16,221 nucleotides of DNA from Bacteroidales bacterium (GTDB lineage: Bacteria > Bacteroidota > Bacteroidia > Bacteroidales > VadinHA17): assembly GCA_020353115.1 (NCBI GenBank), contig CP070687.1:1501029-1517249 (forward strand), read 5' to 3'. The position numbers and the translations under genes are program-made. Under the pieces are notes generated by a model that was given only the letters and a program-made list of their open reading frames with translations, had not been told where the DNA came from and searched no databases. Below, piece by piece: positions 15,087 through 16,221 of this stretch; the first letter of the stretch is position 1, and each line of letters opens with the position of its first letter.

Positions 15087-16221
15087 CTAATAATCAGTCA
15101 AAGAATAAATTGAGATATCATTATATTCACCGATTTTGTTCTTCATAAAATATTGCAGGTAGGGCCGTTGTTTCGCTTCTCCTCCCGTCAGAACCAGGTA
15201 TCTGGCACCAAGTGAAATGGATTCCTGTATACCCAGGCTATCCCGGTTATAGAGAAATCCTTCGGTCCAGCCCTTCTGGTTCATCATATAAAGTGAATAG
15301 CAGGCTGTTTCATCCGGAATACTGATCACTTTATCCTCCGGTTTTATCCCCAGTGAACGCAGGTATGGCGTTACCGTGTGCAGATCTTTAAAAACAGGAT
15401 ATTCATTTATCCATCCATAGTACCTCCAGTCGAGCCTTTTCTCAGCATAATAGATATTAAACAGGACAAACAGACTGAAAAGGACTTTGACAATCCACGA
15501 TCGTATTAAATACCGGTTTGCCTGAGCCATCATATCCAGAACAGTAAGCAAAATAAAAACAGGCAGGATCATCAGCCCGATTATATAATAATCGTGGTTG
15601 CCAAAAGCATAAAACCAGAGCAGGACGAATAATACCACCCCGCTAAAGAGCAGAAGGGTTAATGTCAGCAGGAATGGCTTTGTCTTTTTATGAAAAACCA
15701 GGATCAGCATAAAACCAGCAAGGAATAGAATAAAGACGGACAAATGATAATAATCGGCAAACCAATAATTCCTGAGCTGATCGCCGATCCATTCCAATGT
15801 CTCACCGGATAACTGCCAGATTGGCCACATCCTGGTGGAAAAATACGTCGCCTGATGGGTGCTGTTATAATAAAAGGCAAAGAAATACCATGAAATGATG
15901 AGAAGAAAATAGGAGAGGAAAGGAAGGATTGTTTTCAGATTCAAATGAAAGGAATCTTTGTTCAGACCAAGATTCCTGAGACCGGCAAGGTTCAGGATAT
16001 ATATGCACACGATGGCAATGACATTGATTGCTGAGGTTATTTTAAGCAATCCTGCGAGGGCAAAGAAGAGCAAGGAAAGATTTAGATGTTTCAGATGCCC
16101 GGAATGATAATACCTGGAAAAGAGGTACCATGCGATAAGAACAAAGGCAAAGGAGATGGTATCGGGGAGGAAGTTATTTGCATAATAGACCACAACCGGG
16201 GAGGTAAAAAACAGTATGCTA
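15087..16221 (-). CDS. GT-C membrane glycosyltransferase (ArnT/PMT_2-like), 5' end outside window
   Basis: The minus-strand frame remains open to the window edge. It reads SILFFTSPVVVYYANNFLPD before the GTG at 16193 that could be mistaken for a start, so the gene is cut by the window; 377 residues are visible. VYYANNFLPDTISFAF and LAGLLKITSAI are typical of PMT_2/ArnT-like GT-C enzymes, which transfer sugars from polyprenyl phosphate donors outside the inner membrane. About nine hydrophobic segments follow, including the GNHDYYIIGLMILP region (about 228-241 of the visible protein), then a small soluble C-terminal domain of about 100 residues containing GARYLVLTGGE. The N-terminal loop with the catalytic aspartate should lie upstream of the window. 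The radical SAM gene follows after nine bases. GT-C assignment is good; donor and acceptor are unknown. Confidence 0.85.
   Translation of the reverse strand, partial: SILFFTSPVVVYYANNFLPDTISFAFVLIAWYLFSRYYHSGHLKHLNLSLLFFALAGLLKITSAINVIAIVCIYILNLAGLRNLGLNKDSFHLNLKTILPFLSYFLLIISWYFFAFYYNSTHQATYFSTRMWPIWQLSGETLEWIGDQLRNYWFADYYHLSVFILFLAGFMLILVFHKKTKPFLLTLTLLLFSGVVLFVLLWFYAFGNHDYYIIGLMILPVFILLTVLDMMAQANRYLIRSWIVKVLFSLFVLFNIYYAEKRLDWRYYGWINEYPVFKDLHTVTPYLRSLGIKPEDKVISIPDETACYSLYMMNQKGWTEGFLYNRDSLGIQESISLGARYLVLTGGEAKQRPYLQYFMKNKIGEYNDISIYSLTDY

Noticed and set aside
16191..16193. GTG as the start of the minus-strand glycosyltransferase
   Set aside because: The frame continues upstream with typical membrane-protein sequence to the window edge, and the visible part lacks the N-terminal catalytic loop, so the true start is outside.

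Overview
The window looks like chromosomal DNA from a Bacteroidota bacterium, probably near Bacteroidales/Marinilabiliales. The order parA - parB - DUF5683 - LysM-type lytic transglycosylase is one I associate with this phylum. Three upstream regions carry a TAnnTTTG hexamer-plus, the -7 element of Bacteroidota promoters, and clear Shine-Dalgarno sequences are rare. Taxonomy is inferred from gene content only.

Layout. Positions 1-657 hold the 3' part of a glutaminyl-peptide cyclotransferase (+). Convergent to it is a YegS/DgkB-type diacylglycerol/lipid kinase (-, about 738-1700). Diverging from the kinase is the chromosome partition block: parA (1904-2704), parB (2747-3625), a DUF5683 membrane protein (3682-4332) and an MltD-like transglycosylase with LysM domains (4367-5923). 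A second + strand block follows: a membrane-anchored SGNH hydrolase-like protein (6072-7610), a 180-base intergenic stretch packed with inverted repeats (about 7617-7781), an MBOAT O-acyltransferase (7792-9306), a GtrB/DPM1-like polyprenyl-phosphate glycosyltransferase (9350-10303), a zinc-ribbon SAM methyltransferase (10347-11204), and a 787-residue multi-pass membrane protein with a C-terminal beta-rich domain (11201-13564). Facing this block is a minus-strand pair: a GT-C (ArnT/PMT-like) glycosyltransferase cut by the window end (15087-16221) and, 9 bases downstream, a B12-binding-domain radical SAM protein (13650-15077).

How the genes may work together. The left half is housekeeping: chromosome segregation plus peptidoglycan remodelling. 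The right half reads as an envelope-glycan modification locus. The GT2 enzyme could load a sugar onto undecaprenyl phosphate. One or both large membrane proteins could use that lipid-linked sugar outside the inner membrane. The SGNH/MBOAT pair would add or move O-acyl groups, and the methyltransferase and radical SAM enzyme would make further modifications. The individual families are well supported; their joint pathway and substrate are inference.

The most unusual non-coding element is the hairpin-rich repeat between the SGNH and MBOAT genes. It looks like a composite palindromic repeat inserted into the operon. I saw no rRNA, tRNA, CRISPR array, transposase or recognisable parS site. No gene-free stretch exceeds 300 bases.
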